A DNA stretch of 64,000 bases from Clostridium sp. AN503 (lineage in GTDB: Bacteria; Bacillota; Clostridia; Lachnospirales; Lachnospiraceae): NCBI RefSeq assembly GCF_040719375.1, contig NZ_JBFDTP010000002.1:3091001-3155000 (forward strand). The letters are read 5' to 3'. Positions 44,540 through 53,329 of the stretch are shown here, piece by piece. The position numbers and the translations under genes were made by a program. Every line of letters starts with the position of its first letter. Position 1 is the first letter of the stretch. The notes under the pieces were generated by a model. It was not told the DNA's origin. It searched no databases and saw only the letters and a list, made by a program, of their open reading frames with translations.

Positions 44540-47500
44540 TTATATACCATGGTTTTCCAAAAAGGAAGGGTTTTCATAATAGGTGTAGGTATTCTTTCCT
44601 TTTCGTTTACTTTCATACAGGGCAATATCCGCTTCCTTGACGCTCTTTTTATAGCAGAAATCCTCCTTGTCTACGAATGTGATCCCCACACTGCAGCCGA
44701 TTGGAATGGCACAGGTCCGCTCCAGGACCTCGACCAGGGTTTCCATGCTGCGGTCCATGGCTTCCTTTGTATCCATGTTCTTTACAAATACCATAAATTC
44801 GTCTCCACCCAGGCGCCCCACGATCCCCGCCCTGCCAAACACAGTCCTGAGCACGCGGGTCAGGTTTTTCAAAGCCACATCGCCTTCCAGATGGCCGTAC
44901 CGGTCGTTGATGGATTTAAAATCATCCAGGTCCACTAAGAGCAGCGCCCCCGTCCCATTTCTTGTCCTGGTCATATAAGAAGTAACTTCTTTTTCAAATA
45001 CTCCGCGGTTGAATACACCAGTCAGAGAATCCCGTCTCGCAGCACGTTCCTGCGCCAGCTCGCGTTTCTTTTCCATATCGATGTCTTTTAAATACATCAG
45101 GGCATACATGTTCTCCGCATACTCCTCCCGGAACACATGCACCACCAGCTCGACCCAGCGATATCTGCCGTCCACGCGGTGGCGGAACCTGGCCTTCCCT
45201 GTATGGTTTCCATCATAATACATCTGCTTTATATATTCCGGGCTCATCCGCCTGCAGCACTCCTCCTGGTCGCCCGGAAGCAGCAGTTCTCTGATATGGC
45301 GGTCCATAACCTGGGAAAAAGTCTCCCCCCAGCGCTTTGCCTCCTCCTCGTAGCTGCTCCACAGCCCGCCTGAGGATATGATGTTTTGGTTTGTCACATC
45401 TACCTCAGCATATGCAATCGTCTCAGAAAGCATCGCCTCGTAGAAATCCGTTTTTCTCAGATTCTCTATCTCCACCAGCCGTTCCTGGTTCGCCGGGTCC
45501 AAAAGCACCACAATGGTATTGACATCCTGTATTTCCTTCCCCAGATGTCGCGTCCGTAATTTGAACCATTCATAGGTATTGTGTTTTGTTTTTAAAAGAA
45601 TTTCCTCCCCGTGAGAGATCTCCTTGTCCTTTACGTGAGAGAAGATGGACCGGAATCCGTCTGCGAAATAAGGATGCACCATCTCTGAAGCGATCCAGCA
45701 ATCCGGGAAATTCTCTTCTTTTCTGGCTTCGCCTGCCAGCAGCTCTCTTCCCGTATGGAAATAAATAGACCGCTTTGTCTCATTGTACTCAAACATGATG
45801 CTGGCTGTTGCATCCGGCAGGAACTTGGGTTTCTCCACATCACTGATGATCCGGTGATACCCTTCCAGACAGATCATCCCATCGCTGTCCTCTACCCGGA
45901 TTCCGGTGCATCGGACCACCACCTCCCCCTTTTCAGGGTGGTTCCAGGTATACTCCAGCTGCGTCTTTTTCCGGGATTCTATCATTGTCGCCACCGCTGC
46001 GTTCACGTAATTATAGTATCCGTCGTTGATCCGGTTGTACCAGTGCTCATATACCTGCTCAGGCGTATATCCCCTGGGCGCGGCGATCAGACGGTGCATG
46101 ATGCTGTCCGCAAACATTTCATTGCGCCCATTATCCTTAGCCAGACGGATCACCCACAAGCCCAGGCTGGTGGCGTTTAAAATATCCTCATACCGGCAGT
46201 CCAGCAGATCGTTCAGGCGCGCCTCCGTCTTGATCCTGGTCACCCGGTCCGCCAAAAAACAAGCCATGGCATTTAAATAGGCATTATCGGTCCCTCTGTG
46301 ACGCGGATTGTCCACCGCAATGTAACCGATCATCTTTTTGTCCCGCCAAATTGGGGTTGCGATCATCTTTTCAACATTCAGCCGCTTAAGTAAAAGCCGT
46401 TCTTCTGGATATTTTTCCCGGAGGGTCTCCAAGTCCTCCACCACTACGGACTCTCCCCGCTCAAATGCCGTGATCCATCTGCGCATCAGATGGGCGGGAA
46501 CATGCTGGAGGATCCCGGTCTGGGATTCCGCTCCTTCGCGGCACCACTCATAGCGGTCCTCCCAGTATCCCTGATCCTCGGAAGGCTCCAGAATGCTGGC
46601 TCTGTCTGCATGATAGAATTCGCCGATCGTTCCCAGCACTTTTACTATGGCCTGCTCCATGTTGGGTTCCTCAACCAGCATTCTGGTACAGGCAGCAATA
46701 TTTTGCTCGAAATCCAGCTTTTCCTTGACCCGCTGGCTGGTAAGTTCCTTTTCCGTCACATCAATGCCGATCACCAGACGGGCCGTCTTGCCCTGCCAGG
46801 GGATCAGTTTGCCCTTCATGATAAAATGACGGTGCAGATATGGGTTTTCTGTTTCCCAAATAAAAAATTCATCTTTCCGGTCCCGGCATTCATTGCAGGA
46901 CGGGCATGGGGCAGTCCGGGCATACAGCAGTTCATAACATTTCCTGCCTTTGTAGTCAAAACATCCGGTCATATGCCGTCCGATGGAATTGAGATACAGC
47001 AGTTCATGGGTATCCTGATCGCATACGCAGATCATCTCCTCCAGATTCTCTACCACCAGGCCCAGTTCATCCGCCTCCGGCTTCTGCACATGATACTGTT
47101 CCTCCCTGGCAGTAAGGCTCCGGAAATATTCCTCCCGCGCCTCCCGTGCACGCCAGGCCTCCGTCCTCTCGCTAAAATACGTTTCCTCAAACTGCTCCTT
47201 CGTATAAGGCCTGCAGAACAAAAATCCCTGCAAAAGATCCGGTTTCAATTTTTGGAGAGTGAGAAACTCCTCCTCTGTCTCCACGCCCTCACAGCAGACC
47301 TGGATCTGGGCGCTGTGAGCCAGGTTTATCATATTGCTCAGCAGATTATAATTGTAAGCGCTGTTTTGGATCCCCCGGATAAAGCAGCGGTCGATCTTGA
47401 CCTCATTGACTTCCACGCTCTTTAGGTATCCAAGGCTTGAGTATCCCGTCCCAAAGTCATCAATGGAGATCTGGATGCCAGCTTTTTCCCACTGATAAAA

Positions 47501-48811
47501 GATCCTGTTGTAATACTGGTAATCCTGCAGCTGCATACTCTCCGTCAGCTCCAAAGTCAGCGCCTCGCCGGGGATCTCAAGCTCATCCAAAAGCTTCAGC
47601 ACCCACAGCTCCGCATCTTTTACGCGCAGCTGCACATAAGAGATATTTACACTGATCCGGAAATCCGGCATTCGTTTTCTCCACTCCCTGCACTGAAGGA
47701 GAGCCGTCCGGAGCACCCATCTCCCCACCTGCTTGATCAGTCCCGTCTGTTCCAGGATTGGGATGAATTCCACAGGGCCTACAAGCCCCCGGCTGGGTGA
47801 TGTGAACCGGAGCAGCGCTTCCGCCCCCTGCATCCTGCATGTCTTCCTCTCTACCTGCGGCTGATAGCACAGATAAAATCCTTTAAACCCGTTTTGCACG
47901 CTTTTTCTCAGCTCATCCTGCAGGTTTACCATCTGAAGATTCCTCACATAGTCATCATCAGAAAAGAACACCAGACCGTTCTTGCCGCTCTTTTTGACCT
48001 GATCCATGGCATTTTCCGCATACTGGAACACACGCCCGCCGTCCCGCTCGATCCCCTCTCCATAAAAAACCGCGCCGGCGGAAAGGGTGCACATGGAAGC
48101 CATCCTGTCCTGAAGTTCCGAGTAAACGCGCTCCACATCCTCCCGCCCCTGCCCGGTTAGGTTCACCGCAAACCGGTCCCCGTTCAGACGGTAGATATGC
48201 ATGTCAGATACGACCATCTCGTCCAGGCTGTCAGCTATGCGCTTCAGGAGCCGGTTGCCGAAGGCCCGTCCGTATTTCATATTTACATTCCTGAAATTAT
48301 CCACACCGAGCACCAGCAGATATCCCTGTCCTCCTGCCTTTAAGCATTCGGCCAGGTCTTCCATCAGCTTCTCTTCATTGAGAAGTCCTGTGATCAGGTC
48401 TGTTTTCCTGCCCAGGATCGTATCGGTGATCCGGCCGATGATCATCCTCGGCCTTCCGTCCACATCCCGCCTGACTCTGCCGCTGCTGCTGATCCATACG
48501 CGGGTCCCCTTCCGGTCCACCAACCTGTACTGGATACTGTGCTGGTCCCGCTCTCCCCGCTCAAGTGCACGCATCTCCTCCCGGACAGCCGGAATATCTC
48601 TCGCATAGATAATATGCTCCCACTCTGCACGGTTATATCCTTCATCCGCCTTCTCCGGCAGATCATACCTGCTGTATAGATCCCGAAAAAAGCGGATTCG
48701 TTCCGTCTGAAGATCCAGAAGATAAAGATATTCTTCCGTACTCTCATTCAAGAAACGGAGCGTCTCCACATATTGCTCCAACTCCTCCTGGTACCCCTTC
48801 TCCTCTGCCAC
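44540..48811 (-). CDS. Giant multidomain c-di-GMP protein: PAS, degenerate GGDEF, EAL, PAS/GAF sensors, GGDEF
   Basis: 1423 residues, soluble. Order: PAS-like (1-125), degenerate GGDEF (130-290, HIYRLNGDRFAVNL in place of GGDEF), EAL (300-545) with intact AEALLRF, ELTESMQ and IDDFGTGYSSLGYLK, a cysteine-bearing PAS-like region (about 590-700; CPSCNEC), a GAF (730-870), further PAS-like parts, and a C-terminal GGDEF (about 1250-1420) with GIVGRLGGDEFMVF and RDSLTGVFNRGVFE. The EAL should hydrolyse and the last GGDEF should make c-di-GMP, so the protein may switch between activities. GTG start behind GAGGAGG. No membrane helix. Confidence 0.93.
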   Translation of the reverse strand: MAEEKGYQEELEQYVETLRFLNESTEEYLYLLDLQTERIRFFRDLYSRYDLPEKADEGYNRAEWEHIIYARDIPAVREEMRALERGERDQHSIQYRLVDRKGTRVWISSSGRVRRDVDGRPRMIIGRITDTILGRKTDLITGLLNEEKLMEDLAECLKAGGQGYLLVLGVDNFRNVNMKYGRAFGNRLLKRIADSLDEMVVSDMHIYRLNGDRFAVNLTGQGREDVERVYSELQDRMASMCTLSAGAVFYGEGIERDGGRVFQYAENAMDQVKKSGKNGLVFFSDDDYVRNLQMVNLQDELRKSVQNGFKGFYLCYQPQVERKTCRMQGAEALLRFTSPSRGLVGPVEFIPILEQTGLIKQVGRWVLRTALLQCREWRKRMPDFRISVNISYVQLRVKDAELWVLKLLDELEIPGEALTLELTESMQLQDYQYYNRIFYQWEKAGIQISIDDFGTGYSSLGYLKSVEVNEVKIDRCFIRGIQNSAYNYNLLSNMINLAHSAQIQVCCEGVETEEEFLTLQKLKPDLLQGFLFCRPYTKEQFEETYFSERTEAWRAREAREEYFRSLTAREEQYHVQKPEADELGLVVENLEEMICVCDQDTHELLYLNSIGRHMTGCFDYKGRKCYELLYARTAPCPSCNECRDRKDEFFIWETENPYLHRHFIMKGKLIPWQGKTARLVIGIDVTEKELTSQRVKEKLDFEQNIAACTRMLVEEPNMEQAIVKVLGTIGEFYHADRASILEPSEDQGYWEDRYEWCREGAESQTGILQHVPAHLMRRWITAFERGESVVVEDLETLREKYPEERLLLKRLNVEKMIATPIWRDKKMIGYIAVDNPRHRGTDNAYLNAMACFLADRVTRIKTEARLNDLLDCRYEDILNATSLGLWVIRLAKDNGRNEMFADSIMHRLIAAPRGYTPEQVYEHWYNRINDGYYNYVNAAVATMIESRKKTQLEYTWNHPEKGEVVVRCTGIRVEDSDGMICLEGYHRIISDVEKPKFLPDATASIMFEYNETKRSIYFHTGRELLAGEARKEENFPDCWIASEMVHPYFADGFRSIFSHVKDKEISHGEEILLKTKHNTYEWFKLRTRHLGKEIQDVNTIVVLLDPANQERLVEIENLRKTDFYEAMLSETIAYAEVDVTNQNIISSGGLWSSYEEEAKRWGETFSQVMDRHIRELLLPGDQEECCRRMSPEYIKQMYYDGNHTGKARFRHRVDGRYRWVELVVHVFREEYAENMYALMYLKDIDMEKKRELAQERAARRDSLTGVFNRGVFEKEVTSYMTRTRNGTGALLLVDLDDFKSINDRYGHLEGDVALKNLTRVLRTVFGRAGIVGRLGGDEFMVFVKNMDTKEAMDRSMETLVEVLERTCAIPIGCSVGITFVDKEDFCYKKSVKEADIALYESKRKGKNTYTYYENPSFLENHGI

Positions 48812-48829
48812 AAGCAGCCTCCTCTGTCG

Positions 48830-50164
48830 TTAAAACCTGTAGTCCCCGTCTCCTGTGCCATAAACAGATGTCGAAAACAGCACCTTTGCCGCCTCGATCA
48901 GATATGCTGTATCACGGCTCCCTGCAGTCTCATAGTTGGAATGCATTGCCAGCTGTGCAAGACCGATATCCACGCTGTTGAGCGCCACCTGTGTACCGGA
49001 AATATTGCCCAGGGTCGAGCCTCCCAGCATATCTGAACGGTTGTGGAATGTCTGGTAAGGTACGCCTGCCTTCTCACACAGGGCCTTGAACAGCGCGCCC
49101 GAAACCGCATCGGTGGTGTACTTCTGGTTGGCGCTGTACTTGATCACGATCCCGTGGTTCATATACGGACGATTGGTCGGGTCCCCTTTATCCGGCTGGT
49201 TGGGATGGATGCTGTGTGCATTGTCCGCCGACACCATAAAGCTGGAGGCCAGGGCTGTCAGATACTCCTCCTCTGTGCGCCCCATGGCGCTGTTGATCCG
49301 GTGCAGCACATCCTTTAAGAAGGTGGACGCCGCCCCCTGCTTGGTACCGCTGCCAACTTCTTCATTGTCCAGAACGCAGTGCACCGCAACGCTGTCTTTC
49401 GGCTCCGCCGCCAAAAATCCCTTCAGGGAGGCAAATGCACACTGCAGATCATCCAAGTGCGGGCTGGCGATATATTCCCCATTCAGTCCCAGCACCGTCC
49501 CCTTCATCCGGTTATATAAAAACAGATCTGTATCCAGAATATCTTCTGAACTAACCCCCGCCTCCCGGGCGATCATGTTTAAGAACGTCCCCTTAACATC
49601 GCTTCCGTCGGAATCACAGAACAGGGGGAGCATATCCTTCTGCGCATTGAACTCATACCCCTCATTAACACTGCGGTTCATATGGATCGCAAGATTGGGG
49701 ATGATCATCAGATCCCTGTCCACATTCACCAGTCTGCTGGCTATGCCGTCCTCTGTACGCACTACGATCCGGCCCGCCACGGAAAGGGGGCGGTCCAGCC
49801 ATGGAGAACAGATCATGCCGCCGTACTTTTCCACATTCAGCTTCACATATTTTTTATCCACCTCGATCTCGGCATTGGCCTTGATCTTGAACACCGGGGA
49901 ATCGCTGTGGCTTGCCATGATCTGGAACCCTGTAAAATCCTGTCTCGGGACCTTAAATGCGATCAGAGCCGAATCATTCCTCGTCACATAGTAGCCCGCC
50001 CCTGGCCGAAGTTCCCACTTCTGGCCTTCCAGAAGCCTACTGTAGCCTTCATGCTCCAGCATGTCCTTCATATTTGCCACTGCATGGAAGCTGCTCGGGC
50101 TGTTGTCCAGAAAATCCAAAAGCTCTTTATTGATGCTGTCAAATGCCATATTTGTCTCACTCAT
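48830..50164 (-). CDS. apeB: M18 family aminopeptidase
   Basis: 444 residues. Dizinc aminopeptidase of the aspartyl-aminopeptidase family. Metal/catalytic motifs: FQIMASHSDSPVFKIK, DDLQCAFASL, CVLDNEEVGSGTKQGAAST and SADNAHSIHPN, with MNHGIVIKYSANQKYTTD near the end. Start ATG 50164, AAAGGA eleven bases upstream; a second ATG follows five codons later. 18 bases before the giant GGDEF/EAL gene. Intact length for the family. Confidence 0.95.
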   Translation of the reverse strand: MSETNMAFDSINKELLDFLDNSPSSFHAVANMKDMLEHEGYSRLLEGQKWELRPGAGYYVTRNDSALIAFKVPRQDFTGFQIMASHSDSPVFKIKANAEIEVDKKYVKLNVEKYGGMICSPWLDRPLSVAGRIVVRTEDGIASRLVNVDRDLMIIPNLAIHMNRSVNEGYEFNAQKDMLPLFCDSDGSDVKGTFLNMIAREAGVSSEDILDTDLFLYNRMKGTVLGLNGEYIASPHLDDLQCAFASLKGFLAAEPKDSVAVHCVLDNEEVGSGTKQGAASTFLKDVLHRINSAMGRTEEEYLTALASSFMVSADNAHSIHPNQPDKGDPTNRPYMNHGIVIKYSANQKYTTDAVSGALFKALCEKAGVPYQTFHNRSDMLGGSTLGNISGTQVALNSVDIGLAQLAMHSNYETAGSRDTAYLIEAAKVLFSTSVYGTGDGDYRF

Positions 50165-50226
50165 TGCTGTTATGTCCTTTCTACGTACTGATACATCAGT
50201 GTTATATTGTTCCCTTTTTCGTAAAT

Positions 50227-50836
50227 CTAACTTTTAAGCGCCGCCAGCGCTTCTTTCAGCTTACCCAGATCACCGTCCGCAAAACAGTATCCGTCCATGC
50301 CGCACTCCTTCGCCCCATCGATGTTGTTCTGGATGTCATCAATAAAATAGCACTCCTCCGGCTTTAACCCAAACCGCTCAAACAGGTGATGGTACATCTC
50401 CTTCTGAGGTTTGATGCACTTTACTTCCGCTGAAAAGAGACCCGTCAAAACAATCCACAGCCGGGATCACATCCTGATAACAGGAAAGCAGCCGCAGGGA
50501 TGCATTGGAACAAAGATAGATCCCGTAGCCCTCCGCCTTCAGTCCGCGGATCACCGGCTCCATCTCTGTCATGGTGTACATACAGTATCTGTGCCAGTCG
50601 CGCATACAGAGCCTCACTGCTTCGTGAAGCCGCTCCGGCAGCCGCCCGCATATCTGACGGATCGCCTGTTCCTCCAAAAGCACGCCCATGTCCATCTGGA
50701 TCCACTCCGGAGAGACAAAGACCGCCGTGCACACCCGCTTCCGGTCATGCGCATCCGCGATATGGCGCTCACACACCCGCATAGCGTCATATCCCACCAG
50801 GACTTTTCCCATATCAAACACTATATTTTTAATCAA
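50227..50836 (-). pseudogene. HAD-superfamily hydrolase (HAD-IA), frameshifted by one extra base
   Basis: Motif I IKNIVFDMGKVLVGYD, motif II in IYLCSNAS, motif III/IV KPQKEMYHHLFERFGLKPE and CYFIDDIQNNIDGAKECG are all present but in two frames. One G too many between 50427 and 50443 (either GGG for GG in FDG, or AGCGG for AGCG) causes the break; corrected, the protein is 202 residues, the normal size. The start is TTG 50836, seven bases after CAGGAGG. Possibly a sequence error; otherwise a recent loss. Confidence 0.85.
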
Positions 50837-51011
50837 AAGCTTATCCTCCTGAAACACTTCTTTTTCTAAAAGTGCATATAGGATGATTGTATCATACTTG
50901 GGTAAAAAAAGGAACTATTGAGATCTCCAGTTTATAGATTTTAAAACAGGTTTTTCGGCGGCAGCCTGGAAGCTGAAACTACAATCCGGACCACGGTAGA
51001 ACTGCAGAAGA

Positions 51012-51054
51012 AAAAGCAGCAAAGGACGCGGGATTCCGCGCCCTTGCTGCTTTT
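51012..51054. terminator. Bidirectional terminator
   Basis: AAAAGCAGCAA pairs with TTGCTGCTTTT with inner CGCGG/CCGCG, T-tracts both ways. It ends the MMPL/coiled-coil operon on the minus strand. 50858-51011 shows nothing else. Confidence 0.85.
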
Positions 51055-51073
51055 CTTTTTATCGATGCCATGC

Positions 51074-53329
51074 TCATCCGAACAGGGAGCAGATCGCTTC
51101 CCAAATCCGTTTGAAGATCATCCCGATCCGGTGGAAGATATTTCCTTCCGGATAATAAGTCTCGTCAATCTCCACCTTGTTATCGTCATCATCCTTCGTG
51201 ATCTCTTTTGTGCGGAGGATGATCTGCATGCTGTGCGGGGACGGGTTCTTGTCGGAGGTTAATGATACCGGGTCTGCTTCCAGGTCGATATCCAGGATGG
51301 TCGTATGCTCCTCACTGAATTCATCCCATTTGTCATCAATGGTGTCAATGATCGTATCCTTGGCGTTGCGCAGGATACCAGTCTGGTTTAAACCGGTCCC
51401 GGCATGGTCCAGGACATCTGCCAGGCCGTTTAAGGTGGCTTTTGTCCCTTCATCCAGGCTTCCGCCCGCCGACTTCACCTGGTTTTCCAGAGTTTTAAAG
51501 AAGCTGCTCAAGGATTCCACCCCGGCCGCGGTCTGATCCGTCAGGCGGCCCATGTCCGCCAGCGTCGAAAGCGCGTCCTCGTGATATTTTTCCAGAGTCT
51601 GGTTCAACTCGTCAATATCGCTGCAGATATCCTCCGCCACCTGGCTGATCTTCCCGATATTGGTGAGCAGATCCTTTGTCTCATGTACCGCGGATCTCAT
51701 GGCGCCATCCTGTTTTTCCTGTGCCTCCAGCGCAGCTAAAACCTGCTGGGTCAGGCTGATCATTCCGGCAAGATCTGCTTCAATCCCATTATTCCCGGTA
51801 AAGTCCGTCGTTGTGTAGATCAACTGCCCCAGGGCCGCTTCTGCCTCCGGCGGGATGGTCCAGTTCGATGTGGTCTGCCTTGAGGCATCAGCAAGTATCC
51901 GGCTTTCTCCCCCGGCTATATTACTTCCGTCATCTCCTGATCCCTGTGTGCCCAGATCATTGTACAACTCCACATTGTCCTGGATGCCAAGCAGCAGCTC
52001 TTCCATCTCGTCGGCGTCATAATCCGTATCCAGATCCAGACTGGCAAGGAGCGCAGCGCTTTCTTCCAGGCTGGCGCCGTTTTTCTGCAGGCTGGCAAGA
52101 AGCTGCCCCAGCTGGCCGATGGACTGGCTCATATTCGCCTGGGACTGGCTGAGTGTCAACAGATCGTTTTTCGTCTTTTCCAGCAGCTGCAGGAAGGTCT
52201 GGGATGCATAATCCATCTGGGGGCTGCCGAGCATTTCCTGGATCATACCGATATCATCCCGCAGGTACCTCACCGTATCTTTCAGATCCCCCAGCTTCGG
52301 CTCCAATTCATTGATATCATAGGTCATGTTGTTGATATCGCCGCGGACCTCCGTCAGCGCATTCTGCGCCCGGTCCGTGTGCTCCTTAAACGGTTTTAGT
52401 GACTCTGCCAGGCCGTCGAGCTGTTCCAGAGCCGCATCTGCTTTTGCATATACATCGTCCCTGGAGGAGTGGATGATCTCTCTGGCATTGTCCAGACCGC
52501 GCAGTCCGCTTGCGGTATCCGCTATGCCGGTCTGCATCTGCTCCATGGTATCTAAAAGCACATCCAGGCTGTCGCTCAGCGCATCCTTGGAGTCCTCCAG
52601 AGTTTCCTTTGCATCCTTTAGATCTGATACCTGGTCCAGCTGGCTTAAGGTCAGCGGCACCATCATAAAGATCAGTCCTGTAAATTCAAAGTCATCGCTG
52701 CCGACCGCCACCGTGTAATGACATTCCTCTCCGGGCAGGGCGACAAAAATAACGGCGCTCATATTGCCCACGGTCTGGACCTGGGCGCCCTCCGCCCTGA
52801 CGCTCAAGGCATCATCCATATTGACCATGGTGCTCATGATCAGTGACATATTGTTGCGGTAATATGCGGACACCAGCTTGTTGGGCAGCAGATCCACCTG
52901 TATTTCTACCAGGCCTTTTTCTCCCGCCAGCTTCTCTGCCGGAGTCTCCACACCATTGAGCAGATATTTTACACGGATCGTCCAGGGCAGCTCCTCCTCT
53001 TTTACCGCTGTCTTTCCCTCAAAATAGAATGCACCGTCGGCTGCGCTCACCGGAAAGCTGTAGCTGCCGTCGCCATTTGCAACAGCCTGGGCATTGGTCG
53101 TCAAATTGGATATCTTTTCGTATGTACCATAATCGGTGATCTGTCCGTCTTCCTTCACATCGTAGCGCTTGACTACGCTGCTCTCCTCTATGTTTCCTTC
53201 CTCATCCAGCGTGATATACATGGTTTCGTCACAGGCAGGGGACAGGCTTGCCGCATATCCCGTCATCCAGCATGAACAGGCCATGATCCCGGCAAGCGCT
53301 GCCGCGAATATTCTTTTTGTCCGTCTCAT
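51074..53329 (-). CDS. Exported coiled-coil protein paired with an MMPL transporter
   Basis: 751 residues. Signal peptide (MRRTKRIFAAALAGIMACSC..GYAAS), a beta-rich N-terminal third (VKYLLNGVETPAEKL, GEECHYTVAVGSDDFEFTGL), then about 400 residues of alternating coiled coil (LTLSQLDQVSDLKDAKETLED and similar), ending in an amphipathic helix (IFHRIGMIFKRIWEAICSLF). Resembles the exported parts of YhgE/Pip-like or RND-partner proteins but lacks their C-terminal membrane domain. Overlaps the MMPL gene by ATGA. Probably an extracytoplasmic partner of the transporter; function inferred. Confidence 0.8.
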   Translation of the reverse strand: MRRTKRIFAAALAGIMACSCWMTGYAASLSPACDETMYITLDEEGNIEESSVVKRYDVKEDGQITDYGTYEKISNLTTNAQAVANGDGSYSFPVSAADGAFYFEGKTAVKEEELPWTIRVKYLLNGVETPAEKLAGEKGLVEIQVDLLPNKLVSAYYRNNMSLIMSTMVNMDDALSVRAEGAQVQTVGNMSAVIFVALPGEECHYTVAVGSDDFEFTGLIFMMVPLTLSQLDQVSDLKDAKETLEDSKDALSDSLDVLLDTMEQMQTGIADTASGLRGLDNAREIIHSSRDDVYAKADAALEQLDGLAESLKPFKEHTDRAQNALTEVRGDINNMTYDINELEPKLGDLKDTVRYLRDDIGMIQEMLGSPQMDYASQTFLQLLEKTKNDLLTLSQSQANMSQSIGQLGQLLASLQKNGASLEESAALLASLDLDTDYDADEMEELLLGIQDNVELYNDLGTQGSGDDGSNIAGGESRILADASRQTTSNWTIPPEAEAALGQLIYTTTDFTGNNGIEADLAGMISLTQQVLAALEAQEKQDGAMRSAVHETKDLLTNIGKISQVAEDICSDIDELNQTLEKYHEDALSTLADMGRLTDQTAAGVESLSSFFKTLENQVKSAGGSLDEGTKATLNGLADVLDHAGTGLNQTGILRNAKDTIIDTIDDKWDEFSEEHTTILDIDLEADPVSLTSDKNPSPHSMQIILRTKEITKDDDDNKVEIDETYYPEGNIFHRIGMIFKRIWEAICSLFG

